Source: UBA9926 sp038131595 (GTDB lineage: Bacteria; Pseudomonadota; Gammaproteobacteria; Pseudomonadales; Azotimanducaceae). From it: a stretch of 64,000 nt of DNA. Shown in pieces: positions 54,850-63,363 of the stretch. Below the pieces are notes generated by a model. The model worked only from the letters and a program-made list of their open reading frames with translations. It did not search any database and was not told where the DNA came from. The first letter of the stretch is position 1, and each line of letters starts with the position of its first letter. Both the position numbers and the translations under genes were made by a program. Location: positions 1 to 64,000 of the forward strand of contig JAYPPR010000001.1 in NCBI GenBank assembly GCA_038131595.1, given 5' to 3'.

Positions 54850-55468
54850 CGCCAGTAAGCATTTTTTCTTCTGGCCGCGACCGGTGGCTCGATTGATTCT
54901 GTCGTTTATGGTGTTAGTCTCAACTGGTGCTGCTCAAGGGGAGAGTCGAGTCATGTGCCAAGAAGCATTTGCTAAAACTATCGCTGTACAACAAATTGAA
55001 TACTTGCGTCGTGCCTACGCCCGCGCGACGGACCAGATTGGTCTAGGGGATGAGGCGTCTGTCGAAGCCGGTCGCGCGGTATACCGAACCATATTTGCCA
55101 AGGATGCGACCTTCGCAGTCACAGGCCCTGAAACGTCTCCGCTATCGGCAGATGGTCCTGATGGATGGGTTGACGTTGTGCTTGGTGCGCTAGGACCAAT
55201 GGGGCCGACCCAACACCTGATCGGTACCCAATTGGTCGATATCGAATCCATCACCTTTGACAGTGATTGCCAGGTGACGGACGGTCGAGCCAGCATGGAA
55301 AGCTACGTCCAAGCCTGGCATGACACGACAGACGAGCAGGTGTGGCTCTTTATCGGAACCTATCTTGATGAAGTCGTTTTCACGCCCGGTGTTGGCTGGC
55401 AAATCAAACATATGGAACTGCGGCGAGTAACGGGCGAGATGCGTCCCATGGCAGCGGCGGCCTCCTAA
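54836..55468 (+). CDS. Exported SnoaL/NTF2-like protein
   Basis: A protein of up to 210 residues with an N-terminal signal sequence (PVARLILSFMVLVSTGAAQG) and a mature domain resembling the SnoaL-like NTF2 fold: FAKDATFAVTG, a long helix before it, and strands ATQHLIGT-like (PTQHLIGTQLVDIES), DGRASMESYVQAWH and VGWQIKHMELRRVTG. Such domains bind or transform small hydrophobic molecules. The start is uncertain: TTG at 54836 overlaps the P450 end, while GTG at 54884 would begin just before the signal sequence. Overlap suggests co-transcription with the P450. No family assignment beyond the fold. Confidence 0.65.
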   Translation: MIRYSASKHFFFWPRPVARLILSFMVLVSTGAAQGESRVMCQEAFAKTIAVQQIEYLRRAYARATDQIGLGDEASVEAGRAVYRTIFAKDATFAVTGPETSPLSADGPDGWVDVVLGALGPMGPTQHLIGTQLVDIESITFDSDCQVTDGRASMESYVQAWHDTTDEQVWLFIGTYLDEVVFTPGVGWQIKHMELRRVTGEMRPMAAAAS

Positions 55469-55524
55469 TCGGTCCAACCTTCAGAGGGCTGACTTCAGCT
55501 AGTGCATGATCCGGTGCGCCTAAA

Positions 55525-55863
55525 TTAGGGTTCGTCGGACTTCGTATCGGACGGAGGTTCCTCTCTTTCACGCCAACTCTGATAGTGAGCCAGTTCCTGC
55601 TGGAAGTGTTTTGCTACCCACGCAAGGATCGCGAAGTCATCGATCATTCCAAGGCTCAGGATGAAGTCCGGCACCGCATCAAACGGCATGAGGAAGTAAA
55701 GTAGCGCGGCGAGCGCGACCACAACCGTGTTGGGGGAAATGTCTCGGTAGCGGCCTTTGACGAAATCTCTCACGAGATCGATCAGGAGGACAAGGGTTCC
55801 TCTGTACTGATCTGCCGACCGCGTGGCTTGCTTGGCTTTTTTTCGGCCGACTCGCTTGAGCAC
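55525..55863 (-). CDS. DUF1232 (YkvA-type) membrane protein; N terminus probably missing
   Basis: A membrane-associated protein with the DUF1232 signature ALLYFLMPFDAVPDFILSLGMIDDFAI, of unknown function. As read from GTG at 55863 it has 112 residues, but this start is suspicious: the frame continues upstream in a sensible way (RRAQRLLDNPKQLEQV) to about 55990. A GTG at 56009, which overlaps the stop of the PhyH gene (GTGA), would reach this frame if one C were added to the CCCCC run near 55973-55977. The full protein would then be about 160 residues with a proline-rich N terminus. Confidence 0.75.
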   Translation of the reverse strand: MLKRVGRKKAKQATRSADQYRGTLVLLIDLVRDFVKGRYRDISPNTVVVALAALLYFLMPFDAVPDFILSLGMIDDFAILAWVAKHFQQELAHYQSWREREEPPSDTKSDEP

Positions 55864-56005
55864 CTGCTCCAGTTGTTTGGGGTTATCAAGCAGTCTCTGC
55901 GCTCTGCGTTTCAGTTTCGTGAGCCGTTTTGGCTCTCCCGTCGGTCGTTCAGGTTCTGGCGAGTCGGGCGAGGGAGGGGGAAGCGAGGCCGACCCTCGTT
56001 ATCAG

Positions 56006-56947
56006 TCACGATGCGTGCTGCGACGACTGCGCTGCCGCCTCATGATGAGCGCTAAAGTATTCGCGCATATCCCAATTGGGCCACCGGCGCTGCGTTAGTT
56101 TGAGCGTACGATCCGTCCAGAATCGGTCGCCCGGTAGGGGAATGCCGAGGCTGGCAAGCTGTACTGGGCTCGCGTGATTCATGATTTGATCCCAGGGGCG
56201 ATTCGCGGCTTGCTGCCAAACGTGATAGCTCACCATGTCGTTGCCTGCTGCTTTGTATCCTGCGGTCATGGTGTATCGGTGCCCACCTTCCGCCGTCAGA
56301 TTGGTGCCTCGATGAAACGTATCGATGCTGTGCGCGAGCAAACTGCCCGATGGCGCCGCGGCCGAGCGCTCACACGCTTTCAGCGCGGCTTGGGATTCAA
56401 GTGGCGCAGTAATGGCGTCCTTGCCCAGAATGCGGCGACTGTCTGCTTTCTCGACATAATGCAGGGCGCCCAAATCATCAGTGACATCAGTGATGTAGAT
56501 GATGAAGTCGACGGAGCGCATAGCAGCCTCGTCGCTCGGCACGGTCAACGTGTGATTGCCGAAATCGCAGTGGTGCACCTGATCGTAATCCGCCTCGCCC
56601 GTAAATTTTGCCCAACTGTGTGACTGGTAGAGGTGAACCTCTGGAACACCGAGCAGATCTTTGGCGAGTGCGATGAGCGCGGGGTGGAGCGATAGCAGGT
56701 TCATCTCCGGACCTGCATCAAACGGTAGCGGCTCGGTATGCAGGAACTGCTTGCCGTGGAATGCCCCGATCTGACCCTCGCCCTTAAAATCAACGGCGTG
56801 ACTCGATTGAGGTCGAAACTGCTCGTACAGTCGCTCGTAGTCCAGTGCAATAGGGGCGATCTCATCCTTGGTGAAAAAGTCCGGTATTAGAAGAAACCCG
56901 GTAGTTTTCCACGCTTCGATGTGACTTTGGTTGTGGCGATGGCTCAT
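56006..56947 (-). CDS. Phytanoyl-CoA dioxygenase (PhyH) family protein
   Basis: A 313-residue Fe(II)/2-oxoglutarate oxygenase of the PhyH group. The facial triad is in HHCDFGNHTL (H-x-D) and DTFHRGTN (distal His). GALHYVEKADSR lies between them, and the conserved HRYTMTAGY provides an arginine for 2-oxoglutarate. The ATG at 56947 starts MSHRHNQSHIEAW, the usual beginning; an upstream TTG at 56989 adds 14 residues with no ribosome binding site. Family enzymes hydroxylate phytanoyl-CoA, ectoine or other small molecules. The next gene (DUF1232) appears to overlap its stop. Confidence 0.85.
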   Translation of the reverse strand: MSHRHNQSHIEAWKTTGFLLIPDFFTKDEIAPIALDYERLYEQFRPQSSHAVDFKGEGQIGAFHGKQFLHTEPLPFDAGPEMNLLSLHPALIALAKDLLGVPEVHLYQSHSWAKFTGEADYDQVHHCDFGNHTLTVPSDEAAMRSVDFIIYITDVTDDLGALHYVEKADSRRILGKDAITAPLESQAALKACERSAAAPSGSLLAHSIDTFHRGTNLTAEGGHRYTMTAGYKAAGNDMVSYHVWQQAANRPWDQIMNHASPVQLASLGIPLPGDRFWTDRTLKLTQRRWPNWDMREYFSAHHEAAAQSSQHAS

Positions 56948-57139
56948 GACAACAAATGGTGTGTAAAACGGCAGTTTAAATGGACTCAATCGGAGTGGTC
57001 CAGGGCGGACAAGGGCCTCGCAATTGACTGGGCAAGCGAAAACAGGATGGGATATAGTCGATCGAGACGCAGCCGAATGGCGATGGACTCCATGGGCGCT
57101 GCGTAGCCAGCGAACGCAGGACGCGAAGGGGGACTCGCA

Positions 57140-58558
57140 ATGAGCACAGTGGCACTCGAGAAAAATCCAACGTTTTGGTACTACGGCTCGGCGTCAATCG
57201 CCTATGGCATTAAAAATAACGCGTTCAGTTATTTGCTTTTGATTTATGCCAATCAGGTCCTTGGGTTACCGGGTTACAAGGCGTCCATTGCGCTGGCTAT
57301 TGCGATGCTGTGGGACGCGGTCTCTGACCTTTTTTTGGGGCACTGGTCGGACAAAACCCACTCCCGATTAGGCCGGCGGCATCCGTTTATGTACGCCGCG
57401 TTTTTCTTGCTGCCAATCACCTTCTACGGGCTATTTAACCCGGTCGTCACGCTGTCATCCGAAGATCAGACGTTTATATACGTCCTGGTGTTTGCACTTT
57501 TGATTCGTACAGGGACAACGCTTTTTGAGGTGCCCTCAACCGCACTCCTGCCAGATTTGGAGCAGGATTACGACCGGCGAAACAAATGGCTGGCGTTACG
57601 TCATGCATTTGGCTGGACCGGCGGTAATGGCATTCACATGATTAACTTCGCGTTTTGGGTGGGCGCATACGGAGTCGCGGTCCAGGCGGGCTATAGTATC
57701 TATGGACTAGTGGGGGCACTCGTCATCGCTGCAGCGATCTTGGTTTCTGCGGCAGGCACCCAAAAAGTCGCAGCGGCAATGCCGCCACCCGATGAGCCGT
57801 TCAGGCTGAGGGAGATTCGGCGTGAAATCATGCAAATTTTTCAGTCGCTCTCTAACAAGAATTTCGCGGCGCTGTTTTTCTACGGGCTCACGGTTGGAAT
57901 TGCCGGAGGCTTAGGGACAGCGCTTTACTTATACAACACCACTTATTTCTTTGGTTTCACGGGTGCACAGATCAGCGTGACCGCGATAGGGGTGTTGATA
58001 TCCCCGCTGATCGCATATTGGGCAGCGCCATATTTTGGTCAGCGTTACGGGAAGAAAAAAGCGGCGATTGGCGCCATTTTGGTCAACATCGCGCTGTATC
58101 CCATGCCTTACATCCTGCTCTTGATGGACTACTGGCCGCCACTAGGAAGCTGGGCGTCGCTCTACATTTATAGCCTCTTCATCGTCGTCGAGGTGGTCTG
58201 CGGCATCATCGGCGGTGTGCTGCTCGATTCGATGATGGCCGATGTGGTTGAGGACAGTGAGCTTAAGACTAACCGACGTTCAGAGGGCCTCTTTTACGCT
58301 GCGCGAGGGTTCGCGGCTAAAGCCATTTCGGCTGGCGGTATTGTGGGTGCTGGCACGATCGTCTCTCTTGTCGGGCTTGACGGGGTGACGTCCGTTGATG
58401 ATGTTACGCGAGAAATTCGCACCGACCTGGCCTCCCTCTTTTTGCCGTTGTACTGCGGCTTGTACATTGTGGGGCTCGTGATCGTGAGCCGGTACCGGAT
58501 TACTCGCGATGACCATGAGGAACACCTCGCTGCGCTCGCCGAGCGCAAGGTGAATTAG
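57140..58558 (+). CDS. GPH-family (MelB-type) cation symporter
   Basis: A 472-residue 12-helix transporter of the glycoside-pentoside-hexuronide:cation symporter family. The N terminus has KNNAFSYLLLIYANQVLGL (helix 1) and DAVSDLFLGHWSDKTHSRLGRRHPFM, given here in parts as DAVSDLFLG and HSRLGRRHPF, with the aspartates that bind Na+ in MelB. The family moves sugars or glycosides, but many marine members carry steroid-like or other substrates. AGGGGG lies before the ATG. It is followed by a beta-lactamase-fold hydrolase 22 bases later, likely in one transcript that also covers the carboxylesterase. Confidence 0.9.
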   Translation: MSTVALEKNPTFWYYGSASIAYGIKNNAFSYLLLIYANQVLGLPGYKASIALAIAMLWDAVSDLFLGHWSDKTHSRLGRRHPFMYAAFFLLPITFYGLFNPVVTLSSEDQTFIYVLVFALLIRTGTTLFEVPSTALLPDLEQDYDRRNKWLALRHAFGWTGGNGIHMINFAFWVGAYGVAVQAGYSIYGLVGALVIAAAILVSAAGTQKVAAAMPPPDEPFRLREIRREIMQIFQSLSNKNFAALFFYGLTVGIAGGLGTALYLYNTTYFFGFTGAQISVTAIGVLISPLIAYWAAPYFGQRYGKKKAAIGAILVNIALYPMPYILLLMDYWPPLGSWASLYIYSLFIVVEVVCGIIGGVLLDSMMADVVEDSELKTNRRSEGLFYAARGFAAKAISAGGIVGAGTIVSLVGLDGVTSVDDVTREIRTDLASLFLPLYCGLYIVGLVIVSRYRITRDDHEEHLAALAERKVN

Positions 58559-58580
58559 AAGCTAGCGGGAGGAATAGCCG

Positions 58581-59804
58581 TTGAATTCAGAGATTAAACA
58601 AGCGGTCAGTGAGGCCATGCAGTCGTTTATCGACAAGGACATTCTCTCGTGTGTGAGTTATTGCCTAATCGATGATGGCGAGATCGTAGCCGAGGATTTT
58701 TTGGGGTACCAATCAAAAGAGCAGGACTCACCACTCGGTGAAGACAGTATCTACCGCATTTTCTCCAACACGAAGATTGTGACCTCTGTTGCCCTGATGA
58801 AACTCTGGGAGCAAGGCGCTTTTCAATTGGATGACCCGCTTGAAGCGTATTTGCCCGAGTTCGCAGCGATGACCGTTTTGGACGCAGACGCGGCCGGCCC
58901 GGAAGATGTTCGGCCGGTTAAGGCGTCGATGACGATTCGGCAAGTCTTGAGCCATTCGGCGGGGCTGTCCTATGGGTTTATTGAGCCAGAGTCTGTGATC
59001 GATAAAGCGTATGTCGCAGCTGGCATCAATCCAGGACCAACCAATCAGGGCAACTTAGCCTCGTTTTGTGAGCAGGTCGCAGCGTTGCCCCTCGCCTATG
59101 AGCCGGGCACCTTTTGGCGGTACTCCGTTGCGACCGATGTGTGCGCGCGGCTCGTGGAGGTGCTCTCGGGGCAGACATTTGGTGAATACCTGCGCGCGCA
59201 AATTTTTGAGCCATTGGGCATGAAGGACACGGGCTTTTACGTGCCAGCTTCTGAGCAACATCGGCTAATCAGTCTTTATGCGCCCAATAATCCGTTCGAT
59301 CCAATGGCGTCGGGACTATCCCTCGCTGAATCAGCAGATGGCAGCGTCTATTGTCAGCAGCCAACCTTTGAAAGCGGAGGGGGCGGGCTCGTGTCAACGC
59401 TCCGGGATTACACGCAATTCGTGCAGATGCTGACTCATCAAGGTTCCTGGAAGGGCGAGCAAATCCTTGAATCCGACACGCTCGCGTTGATGCGGACCAA
59501 TCAGCTGGCGGATGGCGTGGGGGTTAACTTTCCATTTTGGGAAATGCCCGGCACAGTATTCGGCTTGGGCTTTGCGCTCAGGTCAACGCTAGTTGAGGGT
59601 GAGTCAGATTTGAGGTTGGGCGAATATCACTGGGGTGGAATGGCTGGAACCCATAGCTTCATGTCGCCAGATGGGCGGTTCGCTGGCCTTTGCTTTACGC
59701 AGAGAATGCCGGGTTTCTGGCATCCCTTTAGCCATGTCTTCAAATCTATGGCTTACGATTGGGCAGATGGTCTCCGCGACCGCGAGGCTGAATCCAGCGC
59801 CTGA
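58581..59804 (+). CDS. Beta-lactamase-fold serine hydrolase (class C/EstB type)
   Basis: A 407-residue hydrolase of the serine beta-lactamase/DD-peptidase fold. The catalytic SxxK is Ser62-Asn-Thr-Lys65 in FSNTKIVTSV, the tyrosine of the second motif is in FWRYSVATDV near residue 177, and the HxG-like third motif is in HWGGMAGT. There is no signal peptide, and such proteins are usually cytosolic esterases rather than resistance enzymes. TTG at 58581 is the start, eight bases after GGGAGGA. Its stop codon TGA overlaps the ATG of the carboxylesterase gene (TGATG), so the two are translationally coupled. Confidence 0.88.
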   Translation: MNSEIKQAVSEAMQSFIDKDILSCVSYCLIDDGEIVAEDFLGYQSKEQDSPLGEDSIYRIFSNTKIVTSVALMKLWEQGAFQLDDPLEAYLPEFAAMTVLDADAAGPEDVRPVKASMTIRQVLSHSAGLSYGFIEPESVIDKAYVAAGINPGPTNQGNLASFCEQVAALPLAYEPGTFWRYSVATDVCARLVEVLSGQTFGEYLRAQIFEPLGMKDTGFYVPASEQHRLISLYAPNNPFDPMASGLSLAESADGSVYCQQPTFESGGGGLVSTLRDYTQFVQMLTHQGSWKGEQILESDTLALMRTNQLADGVGVNFPFWEMPGTVFGLGFALRSTLVEGESDLRLGEYHWGGMAGTHSFMSPDGRFAGLCFTQRMPGFWHPFSHVFKSMAYDWADGLRDREAESSA

Positions 59805-61415
59805 TGTTTTGCAATGCAAAACGGTTGTTGCTGTCAGTTGCTTTGGTGGTATCAAACCAGGCAGTCAGCGAAGGGAACCAAATGGGAGACGATATGGAAG
59901 ATAGGGTGGTATCTACTCCGTCTGGCCAACTGCAAGGTCATGTTTCTGCGAAGAACGCTTCTATCCGGGTCTTCCGAGGTGTGCCGTACGCGAAACCGCC
60001 CGTCGGTGAGGCGCGCTTTTCGCCGCCTCAGCCTATCGCTCCATGGGAGGGCGTTCGAGACGCAACGCGTGACCCTTTGCCATGTTGGCAAGCACACTCA
60101 GAGGATGCGTTTGTCTGGTCGCGAGGGGTCTTTGATCGGAGTGAGGACTGTCTCTACTTAACCGTGTGGGCAGAAGAAGACATTGATGAGCCTAGACCCG
60201 TGATGGTGTGGCTGCACGGTGGCGCGCACACCGGTGGGTGGGGTCATCATCCCATCTTCGATGGTACGGCGCTGGCAGAGGCCGGTGTGATTGTCGTGAC
60301 GGTCAATTATCGGTTGGGACCATGGGGCTTTTTGGCTGCGCCCATGCTGAGTGAGGCAGCCCCCCGAAAAGGATCGGGAAATTATGGTCTGCTTGACGCG
60401 GTGGAGGCGCTGCATTGGGTCCAGACCCATATTGGGTCCTTTGGTGGTGACCCCGAGAACGTGACGCTCTTCGGGCAGTCAGCAGGCAGTCAAAGTGTTT
60501 GCGCGTTAATGAGCTCTCCCTACGCGCAAGGGCTCTTCCATAAGGCTATCGGTCAGAGCGCCGCCTGTATGGGTGATTTTTCAGTGGATGGTGCAGGGCT
60601 TGAGACCGGGCAGCGCCTACTGAACGAGCTTGGCGTTACGCAATTGGCCGATCTAAAACAGCTCGATAATCATCAGGTGCTAGACGGCGTCGACAGACTC
60701 CCGTTGGGCCGAGCGGTCACGCATTGTCGTCGATGGGGACGTGTTACCCGAGCCACCAAGACACCGTTTCGAGAATGGCACGGCCATGAAAATTCCACTG
60801 ATGGTGGGTTCATTGGCGAATGAGGGAATTGGTCTTATCCCCTTGAATGAAGCATTGGATGAGATGGGGTTCGAGAAGTTCCTGTCCTCACGATTTGCAA
60901 ACCTAGAGGCGGGTCGCGAAGCGTTGCTCGAAGCCTACGCCGAAGAGCTGCGAGTCTCTTACGGTCATGCGCAGCACGCGATGGTTACCGATTTGTTTAT
61001 GGCACATAGCATGCGCGAGTGGGCGTCAATGAATGCCCGTCATATTACGAATACCTATGTCTATTACATGAGCCATGTGCCCCCAGCGTGTCGAATTTAT
61101 CGACCGGATTCGCCGGAACTCGACCTGCCAGGTGGCCCGAGGAGCGCAGGTGCCTATCATTCTGGAGAACTCGCATTCGTATTTGGCACTATGGATCGGG
61201 TGGGTTGTGGCTGGAATGATAAAGATGCCGCTTTGTCGAAGCGCATGATTCGTTATTGGACGCAGTTTGCTAAGACAGGCAACCCCAATGGCGAAGGCAA
61301 TCCCGAGTGGCAGCCATGGGGCGAATCGGGGTTGCCGCTTGAACTGGGCGATAACCTCAGCATGAACGAGACAGCGCTTGGTGCGAAACTCAGTGCGCTT
61401 AACGGCGCGCTGTAG
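59804..61415 (+). CDS. Type B carboxylesterase, interrupted by a one-base frameshift
   Basis: A carboxylesterase/cholinesterase-fold enzyme of about 536 codons in two frames (59804-60823, and a second ending at 61415). The N terminus may be a signal peptide (FCNAKRLLLSVALVVSNQAVS). Landmarks are FRGVPYAKPPVGEARF, SEDCLYLTVW, the oxyanion motif LHGGAHTGGW and the nucleophile serine in FGQSAGSQS. Removing one G of GGG at 60706-60708 yields RLPLAERSRIVVDGDVLPEPP and a single frame. The tail has the conserved GTMDRVGCGWND region and FAKTGNPN. The catalytic histidine (GAYHSGELAFVF) is present. Confidence 0.87.
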
Positions 61416-61423
61416 CGCGCTTT
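61405..61423 (+). terminator. Weak terminator overlapping the carboxylesterase stop
   Basis: GCGCGC (61405-61410), loop TGTA, GCGCGC (61415-61420) and then TTT. The stem is short and the T run is only three bases, so function is uncertain. Confidence 0.4.
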
Positions 61424-61594
61424 ACAGTCTCGCTCAGTGTCTCCCGCCATCGCGCAGCTGATACTCAGCGCCCATGGCTGTATGAGACAGTTTTATAGGA
61501 CCATCTTATAGGAAAGCTGTAGTGATTGAGTTTAGTGACAGGTTCTAGTCAAGGGCTGCACTAGAACACGGTAATCGTCGGCCGCAGTCAGTAC

Positions 61595-62971
61595 TCAGTG
61601 CTCGTTAATTCCGTAATGCTGGGCAGTCTGATCAAGCGCTGTTCGCAAACGACTCACGAGCGTATCGATCTCTTCATCACTAATCGTGAGCGGTGGCGCA
61701 GAAATAATGCGGTCACCCACCGCTCGGACCATCAGGCCGCCATCGATGGCTTGATTTCGACAGTAGAGCGATCCTTCCGAGTCAGGTGCTAGACGCTCTC
61801 TTGATGAACGGTCTCTCACGAGCTCAAGCCCCATGAGCATGCCCGTGGTTTTGAGGTCCCCGACGATAGGATGATCTCGTAGCGAGTCGACCGCGCTCGC
61901 CCATTTGAGCTGTCGATCGGTTTTGACACGCGCTACGATGCCGCTCTCTTGGTAAATCGAGACAGTCGCGACGCCTGCCGCGCAGGCGACGGGATGGCCC
62001 GAGTAGGTGAAGCCGTGGGCGAACTCTCCCCCAGACGTGGTGATGACTTCAGCGATGGCATCGCTCACGCCAACGCCACCGAGCGGTTGATAACCGTTGG
62101 TGACCGCCTTTGCGAACGTAATCAGATCAGGGGTGTAGTCGAACGTTTCACAGCCCCACAGATTGCCTGTGCGACCAAACCCGCAGATCACCTCATCGCT
62201 GATGAGGAGCACGCCTCGCTCTTTACAAATTTGCGCAATCAGCGGCCAGTAGTTGGCCGGTGGGATGATCACTCCGCCTGCACCTTGAATGGGCTCAGCG
62301 ATAAACGCTGCGACTCGATCAGCGCCTAGACTGTCAATTTTATGCGCCAGCGCCTCGGCAGCGCGCTTGCCGAGCGCTTCACTTGAAAGTGGCTGGTCGG
62401 CATCGAAATCATAGGGTTGTTCAATGTGCTCGACGTAAGGCAGCGCACTCATTTGCTTATGCATGCCATCCATTCCGCCAAGACTGGCTGCAGCGATGGT
62501 GCTGCCGTGGTAGGCGTTTTTTCGGCTAATAAAGATTTTCTTGTCGGGCTGCCCTAGTAGGTCGAAATACCGATGCACCAGGCGAATATTCGTGTCGTTG
62601 GCTTCCGATCCTGAATTGGTGAAGAAGACGTGGTTAAAGCCTTCTGGCAACAGGTCAGTCATTCGCTCCGCGAGTTCGATGGTTGCATCGGTACTGCAAT
62701 TGAAAAAGCTGTTGTAGAACGGGAGCGCGTTCAGTTGCTGGGTAATGGCGTCGATGATGGTCTGCTGGCTATAGCCCAAATTGGTGCACCAAAGTCCTGA
62801 CATCCCATCCAGTAATTCGCGCCCCTCGCTGTCAATGATATGGACGCCCTCACCCCGAACATAGGTTCTGCCCGGGGCCTTTTTGTACTGCGCGAAATCG
62901 GTGAACGGGTGAAGAAGATGGGCGGTATCGCTGGCGAGTAAGTCCGCGGTGAGGCGAGTGGTAGGCTTCAT
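61595..62971 (-). CDS. Class III aminotransferase (omega-transaminase type)
   Basis: A 458-residue PLP-dependent transaminase of the class III fold, close to beta-alanine/pyruvate and putrescine-type omega-aminotransferases. NSGSEANDTNIRLV (phosphate-binding) is near 118, LISDEVICGFGRTG holds the PLP-nitrogen aspartate, and the Schiff-base lysine is in TFAKAVTNGYQPLGGV near residue 290. The SRKNAYHGSTIAAASLGG motif marks the family. It transfers an amino group from an amine or omega-amino acid to pyruvate or 2-oxoglutarate. It is transcribed alone, divergent from the amidohydrolase at the right edge. Confidence 0.93.
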   Translation of the reverse strand: MKPTTRLTADLLASDTAHLLHPFTDFAQYKKAPGRTYVRGEGVHIIDSEGRELLDGMSGLWCTNLGYSQQTIIDAITQQLNALPFYNSFFNCSTDATIELAERMTDLLPEGFNHVFFTNSGSEANDTNIRLVHRYFDLLGQPDKKIFISRKNAYHGSTIAAASLGGMDGMHKQMSALPYVEHIEQPYDFDADQPLSSEALGKRAAEALAHKIDSLGADRVAAFIAEPIQGAGGVIIPPANYWPLIAQICKERGVLLISDEVICGFGRTGNLWGCETFDYTPDLITFAKAVTNGYQPLGGVGVSDAIAEVITTSGGEFAHGFTYSGHPVACAAGVATVSIYQESGIVARVKTDRQLKWASAVDSLRDHPIVGDLKTTGMLMGLELVRDRSSRERLAPDSEGSLYCRNQAIDGGLMVRAVGDRIISAPPLTISDEEIDTLVSRLRTALDQTAQHYGINEH

Positions 62972-63363
62972 AGGGACCTCTGTCTCTAATGTTTGGGGGT
63001 AGTTGCTGGAAGTTTAAAGTTTGCAGAGTCTGCTCCGCAACCAGGCCTCAAAGACAAGACTCAGCCCCGCTAAGCCATCAAAATGAGCCCATAAAGCAAT
63101 TAGGTTTTTGATCAGTTTTTAGTCATCCAAGACACTGTCTGGTTGGATGAAATAGTAAGGTTCCAGGGTCCACTACCTGGTTCTCGACGGTTCCGAAGTC
63201 AAGCGAGCATTGCGATAAGGTCTTGATTTCTATTGACACTTCACGGTTCTGGCGCATACTGAAGCGAGTAAGGAACAATTTATGAACCTCAAATCGCGCG
63301 CTTTGTTAGTACGCCCTACAAAACGCCAATCAGTTCGGGGGGAGTGATTACCACTCGATACCC
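62972..63363. other. Divergent intergenic region
   Basis: About 390 bases between the aminotransferase and the amidohydrolase gene. It holds a good plus-strand promoter near 63233-63260. No gene or repeat was recognised. Confidence 0.6.
63233..63260 (+). promoter_or_regulatory. Sigma-70 promoter for the right-edge amidohydrolase
   Basis: TTGACA (63233-63238) and CATACT (63255-63260) are spaced by 16 bp. The ATG of the gene is about 100 bases downstream. Confidence 0.65.

Noticed and set aside
58581..59804. Beta-lactamase resistance gene
   Set aside because: The fold is right, but there is no export signal and the context is an esterase and transporter operon, so antibiotic hydrolysis is not supported.
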